A stretch of 64,000 nt of DNA, taken from positions 8,732,501-8,796,500 of the forward strand of contig CM039193.1 of the NCBI GenBank assembly GCA_008360975.2, read 5' to 3'. This stretch comes from Lichenostomus cassidix (Eukaryota > Chordata > Aves > Passeriformes > Meliphagidae). Below, in pieces: positions 21,501 through 33,794 of this stretch (positions are counted from its first letter, which is position 1; every line of letters begins with the position of its first letter). Under the pieces are notes generated by a model. The model saw nothing but the letters and a program-made list of their open reading frames with translations, had not been told where the DNA came from and made no database searches. Both the position numbers and the translations under genes were made by a program.

Positions 21501-24500
21501 TGGCGGGGGCTGAGCACCTTCCTCTCTTCTAGGCGAGTGGGAGTGGGTGAACGACCTCCCGTCCCTGCGCCCCCCGTGCCCCGGCGCCCTCAGCTACTAC
21601 AGCCGCCACGGCCGGGATCCCGCCTTCACCGAGGCCGGCCCGGGCCGGCGCTTCCGCGACCTCCACGCCCGCCACCTGCGGCTGCTGGAGTGGCCCGGCC
21701 GGCCGCAGGACTCCTTGTCGGTGCCGGGGGAGCCCGGCAAAAGCTACCACCTGATCCTGCCCTCCTTCTTCCGCCTCCTGGACACGCTGCACCGGGACGG
21801 CAGAACATTCGCCGTTGTCTTCAGGACCTTCGGCACCGACCTGTCCCGCGCCCTGCAGGCCGTCAGCAGCGCTCTGGAAGGGCAGCACCCCCAGTTCCCC
21901 GCCCTGCGGGACGTGGTGGTGAGTGGCGCCCTGAGGGTCCCTCGTGATGGGGAAGAGCGGCCGGGTGGTCCCACGGAACCACCCCCGTCAGCCTGCTCTC
22001 CAACTGCTTGGCCAGACTGCTTTTAAAAGCAGCGGGTTGTCAGGATGAAGCTGTTAGCTGTGGGGGAGCAGGTGTGTGCAGATGATATGTGGAATGGTCT
22101 CCTCTTGGGGTATCCTGGGTTGGACAGAGCATGCCTTCTCCTGAGGAGGGGCTGCTGCAGCAGAGCAGGGCTCGCTGGCCCAGAGCCGATCGCAGCTGCA
22201 CTCTCCTCCCACTGGCAGTACACCGGGCAGGAGCACTGGGAATGAGCATTAGAAGATGCTTCAGTTATTCCTTGGAGTATTTACGGGTAGCAGAAATTGA
22301 AACGGGGGCAATGTGCAGCTAGAGGGTCGTTCCTTTCCATCCCTGGGGAGGGGATGATTTTTGTTTGGATGTGTTCCATACCTACTCCTGTCATCTCCCC
22401 AGCACCATCCTCCCACACTGCCGTGGTGGGGAGTCTCCACCCTGCTGCTTGGTGTCTCTGCCAGTGCATGAAACAACCTGTCTGCTTTGGAAACCTTTCC
22501 TCCCCTGTTTTCTGTGGTCTTTCAGCTCCCTGTGGACCTCACCTCTGGCCAGATACGCTGCAGCAAGAGAGAGGTGGTGCTGACACGGGGAGCAGAACGT
22601 CTTGCCACCCGGGAAGACAAAAGAAAGCTTTACAATTACTTCAGCTCCTTTGAGGGAATTGGAGGCTTCCAAGACCACTTTGACTGGTGAGAAACAGGGC
22701 ACTGAGGAAGTGGATTGGGCATTATTTTCTTTCATGTGATTCTCTGAGTTTCTAGGATAGCTCCTAGTTTTGAAGTCTTTATGTTGTTGGGGTCCCCATT
22801 ACTTTGGTGCTCCCCATTTTGCCTGTGGGCAGCCTGATGGGACTCTCACACCTTTCCTGAGGTCCCCATCCCCTGGTGTATGTCCTGCTTTTCTCCAAAG
22901 ACCCCCTGATTTGCCACCTTGATTTAAAATGCCTCTTTCCGAGGAGGCCGTGGGCAGCAGGACAGGATGTTCTCCATCCTGCTTCTCTGGCTCAGAGGGT
23001 GCCCTGGGCCTGCAATACAGTCTGCCATTACCTAGGAGCTATCACCCTCTCCCTCCCCTGACTGTTCCTTCTCCCACTTACTGTTTCAGGTGGGCCAGAA
23101 ATCAGTTCTCTTCCCAGGGTGGGAAGCCCCTGTGGATAGACCCCCACGATCCTGACATTCACCACATCTTCATTGATGACAACATCCGGCTGGACGATGC
23201 AGACACCATTGTTCACCCGCAGGTAGGCAGCTGAAGGCCCCTCTGGCACCAGCAGCCTGCACTCAGGGCTGTCCCTGGTGAGCATCAGGCATGTTTTGTC
23301 CCCTTTGCATGAGGCTGCAAAGCAAGGGCAAGGCATAGACCTGGTGTCACTGCGTCCTGTGCCACCGGTGTTGGTGGCAGTGATGCACAGGGTGGGTGAG
23401 ATCAGCTATCAGCAAAGCACAGCAGGTGCTGGCTGCCTCTGCTGCCCATTGAGTCAGCCCTGCGCCTGGCAGGAGTGATGCTGATATCCGGGCTGCCAGC
23501 CCTGTCACCATCTGAATGAAAGGGCAGTATTTGTGGGGAGCACACCTGGGAAACAATGTTTATGCAGACAGAGCTGTGCCTGGTCATTGGACAGCTATCA
23601 ATGCTCAAACAAGAGCTGCAGGTCCACAAGTGAGCCTCAACCCCTGCCTGTTTCATCCATGTGGAGACAGTGCAGGGGGGAAAACATGGCAGCCAGTGAA
23701 TTGTCTGCAGTGTTTTCCAGGCAGCCCGGGAATGGCAAGGGATGGAATGCTCATTGGATATTCCCTTCCATACAAGCTCTCTCAGCTTGTGAATTTGTAG
23801 CTGGTGGCAGGAGTTGTCATTTCCTGGACAGACCTGTCAGAAATAGTCTCTGGTCTGTGGCCATGTCTGGTTGAGTGGAGCTACTGCAATGGCTGCTGCG
23901 TGCAGATCTGCAGCAGCTGGAGCGTGGCTCACAGAGCTCCACTTGCTGCATTTCAGCCTCAAGTTATTTGTCTGATCAAGGAGTTCCTCCTTTGGCATTG
24001 GTAGCCTGCATAGCTGGTCGATCAGGCTGCTCTGCTGATCTCATGGCAGCCATGCAGCCAGCCCCAGGGCTGCTCCCACACTAGATCGCATAGGTAGGAA
24101 CCAATTATGGTAGCAGCAGACCTTGTGGGAGTCTGGGCAGCAGCCAAGCATCTTCCCAGCAAGGCTCATCCTCACTGCTGGGACCTTGCTGTCCTGCAGC
24201 CAGGATCAGTAGGTTGAATGCCATTTTCCCCTCCTCTTGCGTCACCAGCTCTGCAGGGCTGTCCCCATGTTAGTGATGGTGACAGAGCAGTGCTGGGAAT
24301 GAAACAGATTGCCAGGTGGCCTTAAGCAGAAGATTAGAAGGTGAAGTCCCTATTCCCTCCTGCGGCAGCTAAAGGAAGAGCTCTTGTCAGAGGTTTGCCT
24401 GGAGTCAACTGCTCCACAGAGCCATTTTCTTCCAGCTGCATGGTGTGGCCTGTTTCCTTAAGGGAGCACCAGCCACATGTGTGGCATGTTGGTTCAGAGT

Positions 24501-24888
24501 CAAAGGCATATTGTGAGAGGGGGTAATCTGGAGAAATTTCTCCTTCTGCTGCTGGAGTGGACATAGGATCACCCTGCCCTCTGCCCCCAGCACGCAGCCA
24601 GCATGGAGGCACCTGGCTGAGGGGAGGGCAGGGTGCCCTACAGGGTGTGTGTGCTGCTGCCAGGCGCTGCTCTCCCTGCAGGTGTTCTCGGAGCGGGGCA
24701 GCAGCAGTCCCAGGAGTGTGCCCACCTCAGAGCTGTACGACATTTGCCTGGTACAAGCCAATCTCCTGGAGGCTATCGCTGATGAGGACTATTTCCTGCA
24801 CTGTGTGAGGAGGTGCGAGGAGAACTACGACCGCTACCTGGCCTGCATGGAGAAGGACACCTCAAGCCAGCAGTGGGATGGACAGTGA
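21305..24888 (+). CDS. Uncharacterised HAD-fold-like protein, five exons, 346 residues
   Basis: Exons 21305-21458, 21533-21918, 22526-22686, 23090-23222 and 24682-24888 have consensus GT-AG sites and keep one frame to the TGA. I do not recognise a named ortholog. The N-terminus LVLHVDLNNTVVVAD has the hydrophobic strand then D16-L-N18-N19-T20, like HAD motif I (DxDxT) but with Asn where the second Asp should be. AVVFRTFG (T150) after a strand could be motif II, and HHIFIDDNIRLDD (D263, D264) is a good motif IV candidate. A cap-like insert would lie between motifs I and II. No signal peptide or membrane segment, so probably cytosolic. Family membership is inferred from motif order and spacing. 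Loss of the acid suggests it may not be a classical phosphatase. It diverges from CCDC71 at a shared CpG island. Clean splicing and intact frame argue for a real gene. I recall no gene here in human, between CCDC71 and KLHDC8B. Confidence 0.85.
23223..24681. other. Intron 4 of the HAD-like gene
   Basis: About 1.46 kb between two well-defined splice sites; no repeat family or additional exon recognised. Introns 2 (21919-22525) and 3 (22687-23089) are likewise featureless. Confidence 0.6.
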
Positions 24889-25790
24889 TACCACTTCGTG
24901 GGGCTGAGGGGCTCAAGACTGGGACAGCCCCTGCTTCCTGCTGCATGCAGGCAAAGTCTCAGGCCAGCTCCTGCTTCAAGCTGTTACCTCTCCAATGTGC
25001 AATGTGGGCGTTCAGTCCTATCAGGAGCCTCCATGCGCAAACAGGAGCCTCCATGCGCAAGTGTCCTGGGAGCTTGTGTGATGGAATTCCTGGTGGAAAT
25101 GGTTTTCCATTCCTTGGCAGCGTTGCCCATGGTGCCCACTTCTGCGTGAGGGCTGGGGCTCACTGTCCCCCTGCTGTCCCCAGGAAGGTCCCTTCCACCA
25201 TGCTGTGATGCAGGCAGCGTCACAGTGTTTGTATCTCCCTTTCCGCTTCCGCAGCGATGGCTGGTGTGGAGCAGGTGCCAGGATGAGTACAGTGTTATCA
25301 GCAGCATCCCCAGGTGCCATTTGTGGCATGGTGTTCTTGGAGGATGCCTTGTCACTTCAGCCTGTTTTTAAAGCAAACCTTTTTAGCTCATTTCTGTGTG
25401 AGTTTCCTGCCTGCCCTTGGCTCTGCGTGTGCTGGTGGGTGGGAAGCGCCTTTCCCAGCGTGTTCATTTGCCTGGCTCAGCCAAGTGGGGACAAAAGTGT
25501 TGGTGGAGGGTTTAAGACCTATGTGCACCTTTCCTGACGCTGCTGAGAGACCCTAGCGCGGTCGTGCTCAGAGTAGGGCTGAGCTCATGTTCTGTCCTTG
25601 CAATAGTGACAGGACAGGGGTCCTCTCCAGAGTAGGTAGGTGGGTTCTCGACTTCATGAGCCCAGCACTGTGTGGCTCTGGCACCGGCAGCATGAAGCAA
25701 GGGAGCACAGTGTCTCTCCAGCCCCTCTTCCTGCGGTGGCTCCTTCCCGGTGAGGTGAATGCGGCAGGTGCACTGCTGGCCGGTGGCACC
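24889..25790. other. 3' flank of HAD-like gene and spacer before KLHDC8B
   Basis: Presumed 3' UTR, though no AATAAA or ATTAAA was seen on the plus strand in the first 900 bases. Contains a perfect two-copy tandem repeat of a 20-base unit (GAGCCTCCATGCGCAAACAG) at 25023-25060. Confidence 0.45.
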
Positions 25791-26750
25791 GGGAGGGCCT
25801 GGCAGAGGGGAGAGAGGCATGGCGGGGGGGCCGGGGCAGACGCGGCGCCGCCCCCACCGGCAGCGGGCGGGCCTGGGGCGGGCGGCGGCGCGGAGCGGCG
25901 GGGACAGCGGCGGAACGGGCGGAGAGGTGAGCGCAGTCCTGGTCCCGGTCCCTGCACCTGTCCCGTTCCCGGCGGCGGCGCGGCGGGGGACGGGCAGTCC
26001 GGGCACGGCGGAGCAGCCGTCCGGGTTGCGGGCGGGAGTCCGGGGAGCACTGGGGGTGCGGGCGGTGCAGCGGGAGCCCGGGAAGCGCCGGGGGTGCGGG
26101 CGTTGCAGCGGGAGCCCGGAGGACGCCGGTGGCTGCAGGCTGCGGGCTGCGGGCGGGAGCCCTGTGGATGCGGGCTGCGGGGCAGTGCGCCGGAGACCCG
26201 GGGGTTGCGGGCTGCAGGCAGGAGTGAGGGTAGCGTCGGGGTTGAGGACGGTGCGCCGAGGGCAGGAACCTGGCGGGGTCCGGGCTGTGAACGGGAAGCC
26301 TCTGAGGGTACAGACCCGGGGGATGAGGGTTGAGAGCCCCGGGCGCGCGGGAGTCCCAGTGCGTGCGGGCTGTGTACCAGCAGCACCGGGTAGTGGGAGC
26401 CAGGGGTGCGGGAACCTGGGGGAGCAGGAGCACCGGTAGGTGCGGGCAGAGAGCCCCAGGGAGTGGGAGCACGGAGGGGGCAGACAGGGAGCCGCGGGGT
26501 GCAATCGGGAGCCCGGAGGGGGTAGGCAGGCAGCCCCGGGTGCAGTGGAGAGCGCCGCGGAGCAGGAGCTGTCGCACCGCCGAGGGGAACTGGCTAGCTG
26601 GAGCTGGGGGAGCAGTGGGTGCCTGGGCGCTGACTCGGATGCTCTCCCCGCAGGAGGCCGTGGGCAAAGCCGGACCAGTGCCGAGCCGGGCCGGATGGGC
26701 GGCACGGCAGGGCCAGAGCCCGGGGACCCCCGGGGCGGCTGAACTGGCCC
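25790..26750 (+). promoter_or_regulatory. CpG island, promoter and 5' UTR of KLHDC8B
   Basis: CpG-dense. A likely non-coding exon 1 ends at 25926 with a consensus donor (GAGAG then GTGAGC). The second exon begins at 26654 after CTCTCCCCGCAG and carries the ATG at 26751. Assignment of exon 1 is inferred from splice-site quality and position. Confidence 0.6.
26000..26560. repeat. Degenerate GC-rich minisatellite in KLHDC8B intron 1
   Basis: Repeated units built on GGGTGCGGGCGGTGCAGCGG, followed by GAGCCCGGG, with a period of about 45 bp at the start (26050-26140), then looser copies with GAGCCCCGGG and GTGCGGGCTG phrases. Guanine runs are frequent on the plus strand. Confidence 0.75.
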
Positions 26751-29620
26751 ATGGCGGCGGGCGCGGGCGCCTTCGCGTGGGCCACCTTCCCCGCCATGCC
26801 CACGCGGCGCGTGTACTGCAGCGCCGCGCACCGCGACGGGCAGCTCTTCGTGCTGGGCGGCTGCGGGGGCGGCGGGAGAGCCCTGGGAACTGCCGAGGTG
26901 CTCGACCTCACAGCCCAGCGCTGGACCACACTCCCACCGCTGCCCACGCCACGGGCTGGCGCTGCTGCCCTCGCCCTGGGCAAGCAGATCTTGGTGGTGG
27001 GCGGCGTGGATGCCACACAGAGCCCTCTCGCTTCCGTTGAGGTCTACCACGTGGACGAGGGCAAGTGGGAGAAGAAAGCGGCACTGGCTCAGCCCTCCAT
27101 GGGCATCTCAGCTGTGCAGAGAGGTGAGGGATAAGAACATATTGTGACTCCTGCCCAAAGTTTGCTGAGCATGCTTGGAGTCTTGGCACAGCACAGCATG
27201 CCAGGAGCCAGGGTTGGTCCCTCTCTAGTACCAGGGTTTGTGCCCATGTCTGCTCCCTGGACAGGGATGCTGTGGCACAGACCAGGCTGCAGCGCGGTGG
27301 GCAGGGCAAGGAGATGTCAGGACAGTGGTGGGAGCGGGCAGGGGTGTCGGCTGCACTGGAAGCAGGAGCAGGATTTGGCAGTATGGCTGTGTTGCCATGG
27401 TGTCTCCAGGGAGATGGTACTGCCGAGAATAATTAGAGAGGATGGCCTTGTGCTCTTCTCTGTGCCTGATGGATAGGATGGAGAGGGGGGCAAGAGGGTC
27501 CCAGTGTGGTCAGGGCATTGCCAGGCTCAGGTCTGGCTGCACTTATTGTCCCCCGACTGACCTGGAGCAGTGCCTGGCTGTAGGGATCAGCAATGCCTGT
27601 GCTGCCTGCCCTGGAGGGCACAGGGGGACTCCCATCCCTTCAGCACTGCCCACAGATCTGCCTGCCTCACTGCTGCCTCTTTTGCAGATGGGGCTGTCTA
27701 TGCGCTGGGGGGAATGGGTGCGGACACTTCTCCCCAGGCACTGGTCCGAGTCTATGAGCCAGCAAAGGACCACTGGCAGCCTCTGCCCTCCATGCCCACA
27801 CCATGCTATGGGGCCTCTGCCTTCCTACAGGGCAACAAGATCTTCGTCCTGGGTAGGTGCTGTTGGGGCAAACCAAGCATCCCCTGTGCCCCTGCCCTCT
27901 CCTTCTGCTGTTGCCAGGCCAGACCTGGTGCACCCCAGGGTGGCTCCATGCTGCCCAGCACTGCAGCCAGTGGGCCCCGTGCTGCTTGCTGAGCACACCA
28001 ATAACGGCAGCTCAGGGCACTGACAGTCACAACATCTCTGTGCACAGGGGGTCGGCAAGGCAAACTGCCTGTCACCGCCTTCGAGGCTTTTGACGTGGAG
28101 ACAAGGAGCTGGACACGCTACCCCAGCGTGCCCAGCCGCCGTGCCTTCGCCGCCTGCGCCATGGCTGACGGAGTTGTCTTCAGCCTGGGTGGGCTGCAGC
28201 AGCCAGGGCCCCACAACTTCTATTCCCGTCCCCACTTTGTCAACACCGTGGAGATGTTTGATCCTGCTCAGGGTGAGCTGCATGTCCTTGGGTGGGGTGG
28301 GAGTGTCTTCCATGAGTCTAGGATTACTCCGTGGGTTGGTGAGAATTGTCTGTGCCTGAGAGACATGATTATCTGGGCTCTGAACATCAGCTCCTTGCAC
28401 CCATGGTGAATCCTGCCCTGTGCTCCCTGGTGCCAGGGAGTGATTAACCTGGGGGTGTCCTGGCCTCAGTGTGTAGAGAGGAATCCCAGCAGATGATTCT
28501 CACTCCTTGTCATACCCAGGTGTGTGGAGAAAGCCAAACCGCACCATCCGTATGAAGGAGAAGAGAGCCGACTTCGTGGCTGGATACCTGGGAGGAAGAG
28601 TGGTGGCTGTGGGTGGCCTCGGTAATGCTGGGGGTAGGCGTATGGCCGCGTTCACATCCCCATTCTTTGTGGTACATCAGTGATCTGCATGACAGTAGCG
28701 AGACTGGCTGTGCAAAGCCAGGGGGTACTGCAACACTGTCTGCAGCAATGTGTCTCTGTGCCCTCACAAGTGCTGGGGGGCACCTACTGCCCTGTCCCAC
28801 AGGCTGCCCCACTGTGCCCCTGGCCCCTTTCACCCCCCAACCAGGCTTTTCCCAGCTCATGTGCAGCGTGCTGGGCTCACAAAGCCCGTGGTGGCTCAGC
28901 CCCTGTGTGCAGGGCTGCAATGATGCATCCCTCTCCCGAGAGAGCTGGGGAAAGGTTAGTGCTGTCACTCAGCAGAACGGATGCAGCAGGAAGCGCTGCC
29001 TGGGGAGCCTGGTGCCAGCCACAGCATCCCCAGCCCTGCAGTGAGGGCTGCCAGACCCCTAAGATCACTAGGGAATCACTAGGGGAATGGTGCTGGCTGC
29101 ATCCCTGCAGTGTGGCATTGCTCCTGAGTCCTGCTGCAGCTGGAGCTGCCCTCCTTTATCGCTGCAGGGTGCTGGCATGGGGAGGGGGGGAGGGTGAAGA
29201 GGGGCTGGGGAGGCAGAGCCAGCAGTGCAGCATTAATGCCAGCAGCCCTCCCTGAGGGGACTTTGCTAATCCTCTTGTGCCCCAACTAATTGCCTCTGGG
29301 ATCTCAGAGCCCGTGCAGCCCAGAGCTCCTGTTTAGGCATCAAAGGGATGTGGAGGGGGAAAGGCAGAGCCTGGGGTGGCGGGGGGAGCTGCACAAGGGC
29401 TGATGCCGTTCTGTCTTCCACAGGGAACCAGTCCTGCCCACTGGACTCAGTGGAAGGGTTCAGCCTCTCTCAGAAAAAGTGGGAGCCGCTGCCCCCCATG
29501 CCCACTGGCCGCTGTTCCTGCTCTAGCTGCCTGGCACCCAGCTTGCTCTTCGTCATCGGCGGGGTGGCCCAGGGCCCCAGCGGCGCCGTCGAGGCTCTGT
29601 GTCTGCGTGATGTGCCCTGA
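26751..29620 (+). CDS. KLHDC8B: Kelch domain-containing protein 8B, five coding exons
   Basis: Exons 26751-27123, 27688-27852, 28048-28272, 28520-28621 and 29424-29620, all interrupted after the first codon base (phase 1), give 353 residues; I recall human KLHDC8B at 354. The product is almost wholly kelch repeats, each with a Gly-Gly strand end and a downstream Trp: FVLGGCGG...RWTTLP, ILVVGGVD...KWEKKA, VYALGGMG...HWQPLP, a repeat around FDVETRSWTRYPSVPSRR, VFSLGGLQ, VVAVGGLG...KWEPLP and LFVIGGVAQ. This should fold as a beta-propeller. Human KLHDC8B is reported at the midbody in dividing cells; nothing in this sequence contradicts or proves that. Position 3' of CCDC71 matches human order. 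The poly(A) signal AATAAA lies at about 30036. Confidence 0.96.
28622..29423. other. KLHDC8B intron 4
   Basis: About 800 bp between the fourth and fifth coding exons. Nothing recognised. Introns 1 (coding; 27124-27687) and 3 (28273-28519) are also plain. Confidence 0.6.
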
Positions 29621-30035
29621 GTGGGACCCCGTGCACCAGCCCTGGCCAAGCACTAAGTGCCTGAAGACGGGGACAGGGTGTGTGAGCACCCATGTGTTCA
29701 CCCAGGGTGACCTGGCTCCAGGAAGCCTCTGTCCAATGATGCCAGGCACCAGAGCAGCTGCAGTTTTGGGAAATCCTTCCAGCTCCTGCAGCGCTGTGGC
29801 AATGGAGCCCAGGGCAAACTCCTGCCTGGTGGGATGGCCATGGCCAGCAGCATGGAGGGAGCAGCAATGGCAGGACTGTCGCTGGCCTCACTGCCCTGTC
29901 CGGCCCCATCTGTGCCGCGGCGTGTCCGTGCCGTGTGTGTAGCAGTGAGTGCTGTGTCGTCGTAGACCCAGTCGATGTCTCATGTAGCACAGAGGTGCCC
30001 TGTAGCTCAGTGCCTGGGAGGTGACGTAGCAACTC

Positions 30036-30041
30036 AAATAA
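30036..30041 (+). other. Poly(A) signal of KLHDC8B
   Basis: AATAAA about 415 bases after the stop codon at 29618-29620, the first canonical signal downstream on the same strand. Confidence 0.75.
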
Positions 30042-30059
30042 ATGAAACACGTGGAATTT

Positions 30060-33000
30060 TATCCCACTGGAGTCATGTCGTCTCTGGTTATCCTACCGCA
30101 GGCAGAGACATGCTGCAGCCTGTCAGGAAAACCCCTCCCAAGTCAGAGTTCAGTGAGCCCATGCTGTGGGGCAGGCTGGATTCTTGTTCTCCCCACTGCC
30201 AGGGTGAGTGGAGCCATGTGATGTAGGGATCCAGCCCCTATTTGGAGAGTGGGAGCTGAGTAGTGGCTGCTCTGCCTTGGCACAACCTTGTTCCTGCTTG
30301 GCCTCCTATGGGTGAAGAGGCTGCAGGGGGGGAAGGCAGCAGCAAGAGAAGGACTTTTTGGAGGAGGTCAGGGTGTGAGAGAGGCAGGGAATGGTGAGGG
30401 CTGCCAGGATGCTGAGAAGAATCAAGAGATGCCTAATGTCAGGGCTCCTGGGCCCCATCCAGCACCACAGCCCCATCTCAAAGGATGGACCGTGGCTGGT
30501 GTGTGGGAGACCTGTGTCCAACTGTGTCCAGCTTCCCTAGGCAGGAGCATTGCCATCCTCCTTAGTGGCAACCAGGAAGGGAAGGTAAGCTCCATACTGG
30601 TGGTGTCTGTAGGAGATGTTTAGGGGTGCACTGCAAGATCAAGGAGTGGTGACACTTGAATTACCCAGTGCTATGGGCTCACCTGAGCCTTGCTACTCTT
30701 GGCTCCACACAGAGTCCCACACCCAAAGCAGAGAGCAGGTGAGGGATTCAATCTTTCATTGGTACTTTAGAAAGATCTCACAAGTCCAGGTAAATATCAA
30801 GTATAGATGCTTGACCTTTCAGGGAGCACAGCCAGCTTGATCCTCGGGTGGGCTGGAGGGCCCTAGAGACAAGAGGCTGAATCCCATTAGAGTGCAGCAA
30901 CATCCGGCACACTGCTGTGGCAGGCTGTGCCATCTCCCAGCGCATCACAGCATGGGAAAAGTTGGAAATTATTAATAAAAGAGCATTCACAAGACATTTT
31001 CATTTTGCTGCTCCATTGCCTCCAGTGCCCACCTGGCACAGTGACTGCAGGGTCTGTCCTGGTGTGCTGCATGGCTGTTTGTCTGTGATGGAGGAACAAC
31101 TTGGGATACCTGGCTGGTGGTACCTCTGCTGGAAGCATCCCTGCATCTGCCTCTGGAGTTGCCATAGAAACCACCATTGTGCCAGAGCCAGCATCAACAG
31201 TGAGCCCCAAATTAGAGCCAGGAGGATGCGCTGGCAGTCGGGGAGGAGGTCAGTGGCTTTTGCTATGGTGGGGGGCTGGACAGAGGGACACCTCCTCTGA
31301 GCACAATGTGCTCCAGCCTTCTATGAGTATTTCACAGCACTCCCTGACCTGTGCTCAGCCCTGGTGGGCTTATCCTTCTCGGGGTCCCGGAAGGTGACAG
31401 AGCCCTCACTGCCACTTTGGTACCTCTCCCCACCCTGACAGCTCTTTCCAGAAGCCACCAAGGCTTGTAAGAATTCCACTTCTGCTAAAACTTTAGTCAT
31501 GGGGGACCCTAAATCATGGAGCTGCATTGGAAACACAGGCCTGATTAATAAGCTTTTCCCGCAGGAGCATTGCATGAATGGGATAAATCAAGATGCTGAG
31601 TCACTAGCAAATTGACATCCCTGTGTGCCAACTTCACAAGCTCCCTGCTGCTGATGGGATGCCCAAGGCTGCTTTTCCAAATTCAAGGCAGTGGTGGCTG
31701 CAAGAGCCAGAGAATGCTGGAGGGGGAAGCTGCAGCTTGGGAGCCCCTTACTCTTGTGGTGTTTCCAGTAGTGAGGCTGATGATCCCTGCCCCAAAGGGG
31801 TTTGCCCCTTTCTCAGCGGTACTTTGGCTCCTGCATACACTTTCCCTGCACACTGACCCACCACAGTGCCTTTTGGCTTGGCTCCTCCCCCTGAGGGGAA
31901 CAGAAATCTGTGACCTCTCAGTAAGTGGGGATTTCTCATTCTTTTCTATCTCTGCTTTTGAACACAGAACCAGAATCTCATTCAAATGAGGGGAGAAACG
32001 TTACCAGGAAGATGTCCAAGGACATCTCAGGTATGGAGAGATGAGGGTCCTGACCACTTTTGGAGACTGAGACGTTATTAACTGAAGAGCTCCTGTGAGT
32101 TTCTAATGAAATGTGCTATGCAGATAAAAAAAATTGAGGGATGTACCAAGTATATTGCTATCTATCTCCTGGAAGCTTTTGCTAATTTTTACCAAAGGAA
32201 AGACTACAAGTATCTGGCCACCCTCCCTAATGCTGGAAGCACAGACTGTTATTTCAGATATAAGGAGAGCTATGAGCCAGTGCCTGGCAACGTGGTTAAT
32301 CTCCCCAGAGCATGTTATGGACGGGGGAGATGGAAATGGAGGTAGCTGTCAGACCTATAATTAAAAAAATGTGTTTCCGTATAGAAATTTCTTTCAGTTG
32401 TCAGGATAGATGGAAATACAAAAATCTCATTTATCATATTCCACAAACTCGCTAGACGCTCACACCAGAAGGCTCCAGCCACATCAGAAATAGGAATAGC
32501 TTTTTCAAAGTACCTAAAATAACATGTTGAGCCTTATCGTCAGTGCACAAAGCACCGGCAATTCCTTTTCTAATGGCAATGGATGTACTGTAAATGGGTA
32601 CAGGACTCTACAGTCTCTTCTGCAGGGACATCTGGGCCAACTTTCCAATTGTGAGCAATAAAATGGTGGAAAATCACTGTTTATGATGCAGGGCCATATA
32701 GGACAGCACAGCAAGGGTCTTGGCAGCAGTGCCATGCAACGGCCTGTAAAACAGAGCTGTGGGCAGCTCAGGAGCAGAACAAGGCTTTTATTTACTCAAC
32801 AAGCACAGTAAACATCAACATTTCCGTCAGCTTGGCTCTCTGGAGGAAGGTTTGCCTTTCAGCCCACGGCTGCCTTGGACAGCCCGGCCACTACTCCATC
32901 CCTCAAGTAGAAACACAGTCCAAGCTGCAATTCCCTTCTCCAGTCCTAGAAAATCAACCCATCAGAGTCTTCTCACTTAGCTGGGAGGTATCAAGCTGCC

Positions 33001-33790
33001 TTGATTAATCCAAGATATTTAAACCAGCTCTACTGCTGCAATGTCAAGCAAAAACAATGCGGTGAAGTCACTCCAGTAAGTTTTTTATGGGTAAAAGGCC
33101 AGATTTTTTTTCTAAAGTGAAAGCTTTATTGCTATGGGGTTTGACTAGGAAACCAGATATATACATCAAGAAAGCCATTATTTTGACATCCCTGAGCTCC
33201 AGGCTGCCTTTAATACTAAAGGCGTAAGAGAATAAAGGGGAATGTTAGTAATTCCCCTGGTCTATCCATTAATTTATGTCACACTTATTTCTACAGTGGT
33301 TTAGTGCTTATGGAGTATCTTCAGAGCCAGGAACCAAGCATTTTAACTCATATCAAAATAGTTTGAATTAAAGGAGGAAAAAATAGACAAGCAAGCTTGC
33401 CTGTTTTGCATTCCTAAATGTGGGGGATACCGGAACCACAAGGAAAAAAAATGCACTAAAACCATATTTGAGAATGTTTCTCTGGGGAATGTTTAGATGA
33501 TGGTTATTTTTTGTCATGCTTCTGATGGTCAAAATTAAATCCATCTGCATTTCAGCCAGAGGTATTTACCCGAGAGACCACACAACCTCTGGACATGAAG
33601 GAAATGGACACTCGGGCTGCCATGCTCTCATGGGAGCTACCCTCAGTGTGCCAGGTTCCAAGCTTTCAACTTTCAGCTTTCTCTACTTCCCAGTGTCCCG
33701 TGATGACCCCCTGTGCCTGGGTCTATGCTTCCAGGAAAGGGGCAAGGGCTGGCTTGTGGAGCGACTGGAGCTGGGGCTGATCCTGGGTCC
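30060..33790. other. Intergenic between KLHDC8B and IHO1
   Basis: GC content falls here from the GC-rich left half to the AT-richer IHO1 region, with the change around 31.5-32 kb. No coding exon recognised. I looked for a counterpart of C3orf84, which I recall lying between these genes in human, and did not see its motifs on either strand. Confidence 0.45.
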
Positions 33791-33794
33791 ATGG

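Noticed and set aside
20465..21532. 355-codon frame across the CpG island
   Set aside because: Overlaps the promoter and runs through exon 1 of the HAD-like gene into its intron; the start at 21305 begins the motif-bearing protein.
25512..27050. 512-codon minus-strand open reading frame
   Set aside because: Antisense to the KLHDC8B promoter and first coding exon; low-complexity Pro/Ala/Arg composition due to the GC-rich repeat.
32106..32345. 79-codon open frame in the KLHDC8B-IHO1 spacer
   Set aside because: No splice sites, no recognisable motif, AT-rich neutral sequence.
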